NCBI GenBank assembly: GCA_007123625.1
Contig: SKKS01000488.1
Location: forward strand, 1-7,652
Length of the DNA: 7,652 bases
From: Paracoccaceae bacterium
GTDB lineage: Bacteria; Pseudomonadota; Alphaproteobacteria; Rhodobacterales; Rhodobacteraceae
Direction: 5' to 3'
Position numbers and translations under genes: made by a program. Shown here in pieces: positions 1 through 5,726 of the stretch; the stretch's first letter is position 1; each line of letters starts with the position of its first letter. Under the pieces are notes generated by a model. That model was not told the DNA's origin and did not search any database. It saw only the letters and a program-made list of their open reading frames with translations.

Positions 1-1721
1 ACATGCTGGGGGCGCAGGACCCGGTGATGCACCGCCTGGTGGCCGCGCTGGTGCGGCAGATGGGCTCGCACTACACCGAACTGGTGCGGGCGCGGGCACT
101 GATCGAGGAAACCCTGAGGCTGGAGGAAACCCGCTTCCGCCAGACCCTGGACCGTGGTCTGAAACTGCTCGACGCCGAACTGGCCGATCTGCCCGAAGGC
201 GCGCCGCTGCCGGGCGCGGCGGCGTTCCGGTTGTATGATACTTTCGGCTTCCCGCTGGACCTGACGCAGGATGCGCTGCGCGAACAGGGCCGCGCGGTCG
301 AGGTCGAAGGCTTCGACACCGCGATGGCCGAGCAGAAAGCCAAGGCGCGCGCGGCCTGGTCCGGTTCGGGCGAAGCGGCCGATGCGCAGATCTGGCTGGA
401 ACTGGCCGACCGCTTCGGGACAACCGAATTCCTGGGCTATGATACCGAAACCGCCGAAGGCGAGGTGCTGGCCCTGGTAACCGACGGCACCGAAACCGAC
501 AGCGCCGGGGACGCGGTGCAGGTCGTGGTGAACCAGACCCCGTTCTATGCCGAATCCGGGGGGCAGGTGGGCGATACCGGCTTCATCCGCTGGGACGGGG
601 GAGAGGCCGAGGTTCTGGACACCTTCAAGGTTGCGGGCGTGTTCGTTCACAGTGCGAAGGTGACCGAAGGGACGTTGCGCCGTGGCCAGCCGGTCAAGCT
701 TGAGGTGACCCACGCCCGCCGCCGCGCGATCCGTGCCAACCACTCGGCCACGCATCTGCTGCACGAAGCGCTGCGCCGTGCACTGGGGGATCATGTGGCG
801 CAGAGGGGGTCCTTGAACGCCCCGGACCGGCTGCGGTTTGATTTCAGCCATTCCAAGGGCATGAGCGCCGATGAACTGACCACGGTCGAGGCTGAGGTCA
901 ACACTTTCATCCGTCAGAACGCGGCGGTGGACACCCGGATCATGACCCCGGCCGAGGCGCAGGAGATCGGTGCGCAGGCGCTGTTCGGCGAAAAATACGG
1001 CGACGAGGTGCGCGTGGTGTCGATGGGCACCCTGCCAAACTCGGGCAAGGGCACGGACGGCGCCACCTATTCGCTGGAGCTTTGCGGCGGTACCCATGTG
1101 GAGCGCACCGGCGACATCGGCGCGTTCGTCTGTCTGGGTGACAGCGCGTCGGCCGCCGGTGTGCGGCGGATCGAGGCGCTGACCGGGCAGGCGGCGCTGG
1201 ATTACTTGCGCACCCAGACCAGGCGGCTGGAAGCGGCGGCGGCGCTGCTGAAAACCCCGCCTGCGGAACTCTCCGACCGGTTGCGCGTGCTGGTGGATGA
1301 ACGCCGCGCGCTTCAGAACGAGGTTGCGCAACTGCGCCGGGAACTGGCCACCGGTGGCGGTGGCGGCGGCGAAGCGACCCAGGTGCGCGAGGTCGGCGGG
1401 ATCAAGCTGATCGCGCAGGTACTCAAAGGCGTGTCGGGCAAGGAACTGCCGCCCGTGATCGACGAGATGAAGGCGCGGCTGGGCTCGGGCGCGGTGGTGC
1501 TGATCGCGGACACGGGCGCGAAACCGGCGGTCGCCGCGGGCGTGACTGTGGACCTGACCGATCGGCTGTCGGCGGTCGATCTGGTGCGCGCGGCTGTTGC
1601 GGCGCTGGGCGGCAAGGGCGGTGGTGGGCGGCCCGACATGGCGCAGGGGGGCGGCGCCGATATCGCCCGGGCAGATGCGGCGCTCAAGGCCGCCGAAGAT
1701 GTGATCGGAGGAATGCAATGA
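1..1721 (+). CDS. alaS: Alanyl-tRNA synthetase, 5'-truncated by the window edge
   Basis: This cytoplasmic enzyme charges tRNA-Ala with alanine and hydrolyses mischarged Ser- or Gly-tRNA-Ala. About 572 C-terminal residues are visible of the usual 870-890, so the N-terminal class II catalytic core is missing. The frame is open to base 1, and the ATG at 3 is almost certainly an internal Met. Numbering from codon 3, the sequence begins near the end of the aminoacylation/tRNA-recognition region, with LYDTFGFPLDLT at about 76-87. The editing domain follows, with the zinc-binding HxxxH at H247/H251 and the second pair C361/H365 in CGGTHVERTGDIG. A coiled coil lies at about 400-450, then a six-glycine linker (451-456), then the C-Ala/DHHA1 domain with its glycine-rich GGKGGGGRPDMAQGGG near 536-551. 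All editing metal ligands are present. The stop lies inside the start of the next gene (ATGA, 1718-1721). I am very sure of the identity. Confidence 0.97.
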   Translation, partial: MLGAQDPVMHRLVAALVRQMGSHYTELVRARALIEETLRLEETRFRQTLDRGLKLLDAELADLPEGAPLPGAAAFRLYDTFGFPLDLTQDALREQGRAVEVEGFDTAMAEQKAKARAAWSGSGEAADAQIWLELADRFGTTEFLGYDTETAEGEVLALVTDGTETDSAGDAVQVVVNQTPFYAESGGQVGDTGFIRWDGGEAEVLDTFKVAGVFVHSAKVTEGTLRRGQPVKLEVTHARRRAIRANHSATHLLHEALRRALGDHVAQRGSLNAPDRLRFDFSHSKGMSADELTTVEAEVNTFIRQNAAVDTRIMTPAEAQEIGAQALFGEKYGDEVRVVSMGTLPNSGKGTDGATYSLELCGGTHVERTGDIGAFVCLGDSASAAGVRRIEALTGQAALDYLRTQTRRLEAAAALLKTPPAELSDRLRVLVDERRALQNEVAQLRRELATGGGGGGEATQVREVGGIKLIAQVLKGVSGKELPPVIDEMKARLGSGAVVLIADTGAKPAVAAGVTVDLTDRLSAVDLVRAAVAALGGKGGGGRPDMAQGGGADIARADAALKAAEDVIGGMQ

Positions 1722-2017
1722 CCGCAACCGCGCTGTGGATCGCCAATGTCCATGTGACCGACCCCGACGCATACGGTCGCTATGCCGCGCTGGCCACGCA
1801 GGCGATCGCCGAGCACGGCGGCGTTTTCCTGGCCCGGGCCGGGCGCCATGTGCAGCTCGAAGGCCGCGACCGGCCGCGCAACGTGGTGGCACGCTTCCCG
1901 TCGGTCGAGGCTGCGGTCGCCTGCTACAATTCGCCAACCTACAGGGCGGCGCTGGAGCACGCGCGCGGCGCGTCCGAACGTGATCTGGTGGTGGTCGAAG
2001 AGGTCGCCCCGGACTGA
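1718..2017 (+). CDS. DUF1330 family small protein
   Basis: A 99-residue protein matching DUF1330, a family of small proteins expected to form ferredoxin-like alpha/beta barrel dimers. No biochemical function is established for this type. Recognisable family features are the N-terminal strand ALWIANVHVTDPDAYGRY, a central GGVFLARAGRHVQLEG hairpin, the strand/helix NVVARFPSVEAAVACYNSPTY and a C-terminal DLVVVEEV strand. There is no signal peptide or membrane segment, so it should be cytoplasmic. The start is well supported: the ATG overlaps the alaS stop as ATGA, and GGAGGA at 1707-1712 sits 5 nt upstream. It is therefore probably translationally coupled to alaS. The family assignment rests on pattern similarity and the function is unknown. 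Confidence 0.88.
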   Translation: MTATALWIANVHVTDPDAYGRYAALATQAIAEHGGVFLARAGRHVQLEGRDRPRNVVARFPSVEAAVACYNSPTYRAALEHARGASERDLVVVEEVAPD

Positions 2018-2045
2018 GCGCGGGGTATGAACGGCGAAAGACAGC

Positions 2046-2525
2046 ATGAACCGAATTTGCCATATCGAGATTGATGACAGCGGCCTTCCAGCGCCCACGC
2101 CCGAGGTGGAGCAGGAGCGCAAGGTCGCGATCTTCGACCTGCTCGAGGATAACAGTTTCACGCTTTCTGCGCGGGACGGTCAGGGCACGCCTGACGGGCC
2201 CTTCCGGCTGGCGCTGGCGATCCGCGACCGGCGGCTGGTGATCGATGTGGCGACCGAAGCTGGGGCCGGTGTGGTGCAGTTCCAACTCAGCCTCGGCCCG
2301 TTCCGGCAGGTGGTCAAGGACTACTACCAGATCTGCGGCAGCTATTTCGACGCGGTCAAGCGGCTGCCGCCCAGCCAGATCGAAGCGATCGACATGGCCC
2401 GGCGCGGTATCCACAACGAAGGCGCGCGCATCCTGCAGGAGCGGATGGACGGCAAGGCCGACATGGATATCGACACCGCGCGCCGCCTGTTCACCCTGAT
2501 CTGTGTCCTGCATTTCGGGGGCTGA
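2046..2525 (+). CDS. UPF0262 family protein
   Basis: A 159-residue soluble protein that I recognise as UPF0262, a conserved alphaproteobacterial family without an assigned function. The characteristic parts are the N-terminal MNRICHIEIDD strand, EVEQERKVAIFDLLEDNSF at about 20-38, the beta segment FRLALAIRDRRLVIDV, the stretch LGPFRQVVKDYYQICGSYFDAV at about 83-104, and the C-terminal IDTARRLFTLICVLH helix. No catalytic motif is obvious. The ATG at 2046 has only a weak upstream GAAAG (2036-2040), and no other in-frame start fits. A 28-nt gap separates it from the DUF1330 gene. Its stop directly abuts the ATG of the phosphatase gene (TGAATG, 2523-2528), so the two are very likely co-translated. 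UPF0262 next to a low-molecular-weight phosphatase and infA is, from memory, a recurrent alphaproteobacterial order. Confidence 0.93.
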   Translation: MNRICHIEIDDSGLPAPTPEVEQERKVAIFDLLEDNSFTLSARDGQGTPDGPFRLALAIRDRRLVIDVATEAGAGVVQFQLSLGPFRQVVKDYYQICGSYFDAVKRLPPSQIEAIDMARRGIHNEGARILQERMDGKADMDIDTARRLFTLICVLHFGG

Positions 2526-2987
2526 ATGGGTCAGGGTTTTCCCTCGTCGGTGCTGTTTTGCTGCGACCACAACTCCGTGCGCTCGCCCATCGCCGAGGGA
2601 ATGATGAAGAAGTTCTACGGCCAGCGCGCCTATGTGCAATCCGCAGGCGTGCGCAACGACCGCGAGATCGACGGCTTCTCGGTCGCGGTCAGCGGGGAGC
2701 TGGGCGTGGAACTGTCGCGCCACAGGTCGCGTTCGTTCGAGGAAATGGCGCAATGGGGCGATGACCTGACGGGGTTTGACCTGATCATTGCGCTGTCGCC
2801 CGCAAGCCAGCGGCTGGCACTTGAACTGACGCGCTATGCGCATATCGACGTGGAATACTGGCCGATCATGGACCCCACGGGACTGGGCGAGGGACGCGAG
2901 GCCAAGCTGGCCGCCTATCGCCAGACCAGGGACCAGATCCATCAACGCATGCTGGCGCGCTTCGGCCCGCCGATGGAGGACGCATGA
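2526..2987 (+). CDS. Low-molecular-weight protein tyrosine phosphatase / arsenate reductase-like protein
   Basis: A 153-residue protein of the low-molecular-weight PTP fold, which removes phosphate from phosphotyrosine or, in ArsC-type members, reduces arsenate. The P-loop Cx5R is at the N-terminus: C13-D-H-N-S-V-R19-S20, followed by PIAEG as in the family. The candidate catalytic acid is D116 in PIMDPTG (the DP motif). QSAGV at 38-42 and the LIIALSP strand near 86-92 also match. The length is normal. The residue equivalent to the second P-loop Cys of classical enzymes is V18, but C12 directly precedes the nucleophile. No other arsenic gene is nearby, so a phosphatase is more likely than an arsenate reductase; the substrate is unknown. 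It abuts UPF0262 with no gap and ends in an ATGA overlap with the next gene. Confidence 0.9.
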   Translation: MGQGFPSSVLFCCDHNSVRSPIAEGMMKKFYGQRAYVQSAGVRNDREIDGFSVAVSGELGVELSRHRSRSFEEMAQWGDDLTGFDLIIALSPASQRLALELTRYAHIDVEYWPIMDPTGLGEGREAKLAAYRQTRDQIHQRMLARFGPPMEDA

Positions 2988-3382
2988 GTCGAGACATCAT
3001 TGAACGCTACTTCGCCGCCTTCAATGCCGGCGACGGGGACGGCATGCTGGCGCTGGTCAGCGATGACGTGGAACACCACGTCAACCAGGGTGCGGTGCGC
3101 CACGGGCGCGCGGCCTTCGCCGAATTCTGCGCGCATATGGGCGTCAGCTACCGCGAGGAACTGCGCGACATGGTGATCTTCGTGAATGACGACGGCACCC
3201 GTGCGGCGGCCGAATTCACCGTGCATGGAGAATACCTGCAAACCGATCCGGGCCTGCCCGAAGCACGGGGCCAGCGCTATGTCCTGCCTGCAGGGTCGTT
3301 CTTTGCGCTGAAGGATGGCCGGATCACGCGCGTGACCACCTATTACAACCTGGAGGATTGGATCGCACAGGTGTCGCAGTGA
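2984..3382 (+). CDS. NTF2-like / SnoaL-like protein (ketosteroid isomerase-related)
   Basis: A 132-residue single-domain protein with the pattern of the NTF2/SnoaL superfamily. An N-terminal helix pair (IIERYFAAFNAGDGDGMLALV) leads into the strand DDVEHHVNQG, followed by a helix with AAFAEFCAHMG and curved sheet strands ending in GRITRVTTYYNLEDWIAQV. It most resembles the 'ketosteroid isomerase-related protein' subgroup. The fold forms a conical pocket that can bind or isomerise small hydrophobic molecules, but the substrate cannot be read from the sequence and no steroid role is implied. GGAGGA at 2975-2980 precedes the ATG, which overlaps the phosphatase stop (ATGA). Its own stop overlaps the GTG of the acetyltransferase (GTGA, 3379-3382). 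The context suggests it works with the two downstream enzymes. Confidence 0.85.
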   Translation: MSRDIIERYFAAFNAGDGDGMLALVSDDVEHHVNQGAVRHGRAAFAEFCAHMGVSYREELRDMVIFVNDDGTRAAAEFTVHGEYLQTDPGLPEARGQRYVLPAGSFFALKDGRITRVTTYYNLEDWIAQVSQ

Positions 3383-3966
3383 CCTTGCAATTCCAGCCTC
3401 TGGTCGGCCCCAAGGCCGCCCCGCTGCTGGATGATCTGGCGGCGCTGCGGATCGCCGTTTTCCGGGACTGGCCGTACCTTTATGACGGCGATCCGGAGTA
3501 TGAGCGCCGCTATCTGGGCGCGTATCGCGACAACCCGCGCGCGATTGTTGCGGCGGCTTTCGACGGGGCTCGGCTGGTGGGCGCGGCCACGGGAACCCCC
3601 ATGACCGACCATGCCGACGACTTCGCCGCAGCCTTTGATGGCACAGGGCATGATTTGTCGGATATCTTCTATTGCGCGGAATCGGTGCTGTTGCCCGAAT
3701 ACCGGGGGCAGGGGGCGGGGCATCGGTTTTTTGACATGCGCGAGGCACATGCCCGCGAACTGGGTGCCCGATATGTCGCGTTTTGCGCAGTTGCGCGCCC
3801 GCAGGACCACCCCGCCCGCCCTGCCGGATATCGCCCGCTTGATGCATTCTGGACAGCACGTGGGTATCATCCTTTGCCCGGAGTGGTTGCGGAATTCGGC
3901 TGGAAGGATATCTGCGAGGACAGCGAAACCCACAAACCCCTCCAATTCTGGATGAGAGAACTATGA
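3379..3966 (+). CDS. GNAT family N-acetyltransferase
   Basis: A 195-residue GCN5-related acetyltransferase expected to move an acetyl group from acetyl-CoA to an amine. The acetyl-CoA pyrophosphate loop is visible as YRGQGAG (Y108, R109-G114) right after the beta-4 strand FYCAESVLLPE. The N-terminal AALRIAVFRDWPYLYDGD and the C-terminal RPLDAFWTARGYHPLPGV mark a subgroup whose substrate I cannot name. I chose the GTG at 3379 because it overlaps the upstream stop as GTGA, has ACAGG at 3367-3371 about 7 nt before it, and gives the natural N-terminus VTLQFQPL. A TTG at 3358 would add seven residues, but it touches GGAGGA with no spacer and adds nothing conserved-looking. The stop overlaps the hydrolase start (ATGA, 3963-3966). 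No membrane segments are seen. Family is sure; the exact start is moderately sure. Confidence 0.88.
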   Translation: MTLQFQPLVGPKAAPLLDDLAALRIAVFRDWPYLYDGDPEYERRYLGAYRDNPRAIVAAAFDGARLVGAATGTPMTDHADDFAAAFDGTGHDLSDIFYCAESVLLPEYRGQGAGHRFFDMREAHARELGARYVAFCAVARPQDHPARPAGYRPLDAFWTARGYHPLPGVVAEFGWKDICEDSETHKPLQFWMREL

Positions 3967-4859
3967 GAATCGCCGCTGCCGCCTATCCACTGGATTTCTT
4001 CGCTGACGAAGCCGCCTATGTCGCCAAGATCACCGCATGGGTGGCCGATGCCGCGGGGCAGGGGGCAGAGCTTCTGGTGTTTCCCGAATACGGCGCCATG
4101 GAGCTGTCCAGCCTGGGTGGCGCCGGCGTTGCGGCGGACCTCGAAGCTGGCCTGCACGAAGTCGCGCGGCACTGGCCTATGGTGGATGCGCTGTTTTCGC
4201 GCCTTGCGGCGCAATATGGCGTGCACATCCTTGGCCCCAGCGGTCCGTTCTTCGACGGTCCGGGCCGTCCGGTGAATCGCGCGGTGCTTTATGGTCCCGC
4301 AGGCGTGATTGGTCATCAGGACAAGCAGATCATGACCCGCTTCGAACGCGAGGAATGGGACGTGGCGCCCGGCTCCGGCTTGACGGTGTTCGATACCCCC
4401 TTGGGTGCGATCGGCGTGATCATCTGCTATGACAGCGAATTTCCGCTTCTGGTGCGGGCGCTGGTCGATGCAGGTGCGCAGATCCTGCTGGCACCCAGCG
4501 CCACCGAAACCTTTGCAGGGTATACGCGGGTGCGCGTGGGCTCCATGGCGCGGGCGCTGGAAAATCAGTGCGTTGTGGTCCATTCGCCCATTATCGGCCC
4601 GGCCCCTTGGTGCCCGGCGGTGGACATGAATGTCGGCGCCGCGGCAATCTATGGCCCCCCGGACCGCGGCTGGCCCGAAGACGGTATTCTGACGCAGACG
4701 CGGCTCAACATCCCCGGCTGGGCGGTGGCCGATGTGTCGCTTGATGCCATCGCCGAGGTGCGCCGCGACGGTGGCGTGCTGAACCATGCGCACTGGGCCG
4801 AGCAGCTCGCGCGGCTGAAAACCCCGGTAAACCGGACCGGAGGACGACATAACGCTTGA
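3963..4859 (+). CDS. Carbon-nitrogen hydrolase (nitrilase superfamily amidase)
   Basis: A 298-residue cytoplasmic enzyme of the nitrilase superfamily, which cleaves non-peptide C-N bonds in amides, N-carbamoyl compounds or sometimes nitriles. The Glu-Lys-Cys triad is complete: E42 in LLVFPEYGAME, K121 in GHQDKQIMTRFERE, and C155 in GVIICYDSEFP. A second conserved acidic site is likely in the FEREEWDVAPG segment. The length is normal for a single-domain member. The region SATETFAGYTRVRVGSMARA after the nucleophile probably shapes the pocket. The substrate is not evident; an amidase is more likely than a true nitrilase, because the Cys is followed by YDSEFP as in amidase branches (inference). 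It overlaps the GNAT gene by ATGA, with a purine-rich GAGAGAA (3954-3960) as a weak ribosome site. It is the last gene before the 70-nt gap ahead of infA. Confidence 0.92.
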   Translation: MRIAAAAYPLDFFADEAAYVAKITAWVADAAGQGAELLVFPEYGAMELSSLGGAGVAADLEAGLHEVARHWPMVDALFSRLAAQYGVHILGPSGPFFDGPGRPVNRAVLYGPAGVIGHQDKQIMTRFEREEWDVAPGSGLTVFDTPLGAIGVIICYDSEFPLLVRALVDAGAQILLAPSATETFAGYTRVRVGSMARALENQCVVVHSPIIGPAPWCPAVDMNVGAAAIYGPPDRGWPEDGILTQTRLNIPGWAVADVSLDAIAEVRRDGGVLNHAHWAEQLARLKTPVNRTGGRHNA

Positions 4860-4929
4860 AAAACCCGGCGTTCGGGCGCATTTACTGCCCATCCCGCGCT
4901 CTGGTGGGTGATTTACGGACGGAGTAACC
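4856..4929 (+). promoter_or_regulatory. infA upstream region: candidate weak promoter and leader hairpin
   Basis: This 70-nt gap is the largest spacer between plus-strand protein genes. A TTGAAA (4856-4861, overlapping the hydrolase stop) could be a -35 box, with a poor -10-like TTTACT at 4881-4886, but the spacer would be 19 nt. CCCATC (4888-4893) can pair with GGTGGG (4903-4908), with one G-U pair, to form a small leader hairpin. GGAG at 4921-4924 is a clear ribosome-binding site 5 nt before the infA ATG. Only the ribosome site is firm; the promoter is a guess. Confidence 0.25.
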
Positions 4930-5148
4930 ATGGCCAAGGAAGAACTGCTCGAATTTCCAGGCGTCGTGAAGGAACTCCTGCCCAATGCGACGTTTCGGGT
5001 CGAGCTGGAAAACGGCCATGAGATCATCGCACATACGGCAGGCAAGATGCGCAAGAACCGCATCCGTGTTCTTGCAGGCGACCGCGTTCAGGTGGAAATG
5101 ACCCCTTATGATCTGACCAAGGGCCGGATCAACTATCGTTTCAAGTGA
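4930..5148 (+). CDS. infA: Translation initiation factor IF-1
   Basis: IF-1 binds the ribosomal A site of the 30S subunit during initiation, together with IF-2 and IF-3. The protein has 72 residues, exactly the usual length, and forms one OB/S1 fold throughout. The sequence is almost canonical: MAKEELLEFPGVVKELLPNA, then FRVELENGHEIIAHTAGKMR, KNRIRVLAGDRVQVEM and the end DLTKGRINYRFK. The start is fixed by this N-terminus and by GGAG at 4921-4924. The stop overlaps the maf start (TGATG, 5146-5150). The gene may be read through from upstream and may also have its own promoter in the preceding gap. The identity is certain. Confidence 0.99.
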   Translation: MAKEELLEFPGVVKELLPNATFRVELENGHEIIAHTAGKMRKNRIRVLAGDRVQVEMTPYDLTKGRINYRFK

Positions 5149-5726
5149 TGCGCCTGATCCTCGGCTCGGCCAGTCCGCGCCGCAGCCAGATACTGGCGCA
5201 GATCGGCGCGCGCATCGATGAAACGCGCCCCGCGGATATCGACGAAACCCCGCACCCGGGCGAATTGCCGCGCGCATACTGCCTGCGCATGGCCACCGGG
5301 AAGTTGGCCGCGATCGCCTCTGGCCCTGATGAGTTGGTGCTGACCGCCGACACCACGGTCGCGCTGGGTCGGCGCATTCTGGGCAAGCCGCGCGATGCGG
5401 GCGAGGCGGCGCAATTCCTGTACATGCTTTCGGGGCGCAGGCATTCGGTCATCACCGCCATTGCCGCACGTCGCGGCGCGGAAAGCTGGTCGCGTTGCGT
5501 GGTGACTGCAGTGCGGATGAAACGGCTTTCGGACCTCGAAGTGAATGACTACCTGGATTGCGGCGAATGGCAGGGCAAGGCCGGGGGATATGCGATCCAG
5601 GGCCGCGCGGGCGCGTTCATCCCGTGGATTTCGGGATCCTTTACCGGGGTCATGGGGCTTCCGGCTGCTGAGACGGCGCAGGTGCTGCGCGCGGCAGGTG
5701 TGACGCTGGGGGTGGTCGAGGCATGA
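5148..5726 (+). CDS. maf: Maf family nucleoside triphosphate pyrophosphatase (dTTP/UTP type)
   Basis: Maf proteins hydrolyse non-canonical or excess nucleoside triphosphates to monophosphate and pyrophosphate. This one has 192 residues, the normal length. The signature LGSASPRR is at 5-12. The acidic metal/catalytic site is D68 in TADTTVALG, the lysine is K80 in LGKPRD, and Q151 lies in GGYAIQGRAGAF. In E. coli YhdE the equivalent residues R13, K82 and Q152 distinguish the dTTP/UTP (and modified pyrimidine) subgroup from the m7GTP (YceF) subgroup; R12, K80 and Q151 here fit the YhdE type. I chose the ATG at 5148, which overlaps the infA stop (TGATG); a GTG at 5145 would add just one Met. The stop overlaps the next start (ATGA, 5723-5726). 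Substrate class is inferred from these residues. Confidence 0.93.
   Translation: MRLILGSASPRRSQILAQIGARIDETRPADIDETPHPGELPRAYCLRMATGKLAAIASGPDELVLTADTTVALGRRILGKPRDAGEAAQFLYMLSGRRHSVITAIAARRGAESWSRCVVTAVRMKRLSDLEVNDYLDCGEWQGKAGGYAIQGRAGAFIPWISGSFTGVMGLPAAETAQVLRAAGVTLGVVEA

Noticed and set aside
1313..2161. 282-codon minus-strand frame opposite the end of alaS, DUF1330 and the start of UPF0262
   Set aside because: It spans three real genes and contains proline and alanine runs typical of complementing glycine-rich coding sequence.
2526..2987. Arsenic-resistance arsenate reductase
   Set aside because: The fold also fits phosphatases, and no arsenic regulator, pump or other ars gene is near; the label would over-interpret the family match.
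3358..3378. TTG start for the GNAT protein
   Set aside because: GGAGGA touches the TTG with no spacer, and the seven extra residues are not family-like; the GTG at 3379 in a GTGA overlap fits better.
2942..3945. Two long minus-strand frames opposite the NTF2-like and GNAT genes
   Set aside because: Both overlap well-supported coding sequence and each other, with low-complexity Arg/Ala/Gly-rich products.
3867..5063. 398-codon minus-strand open frame opposite the hydrolase and infA
   Set aside because: It lies antisense to two genes with clear family motifs, has no recognisable domain, and long antisense frames are expected in DNA this GC-rich.
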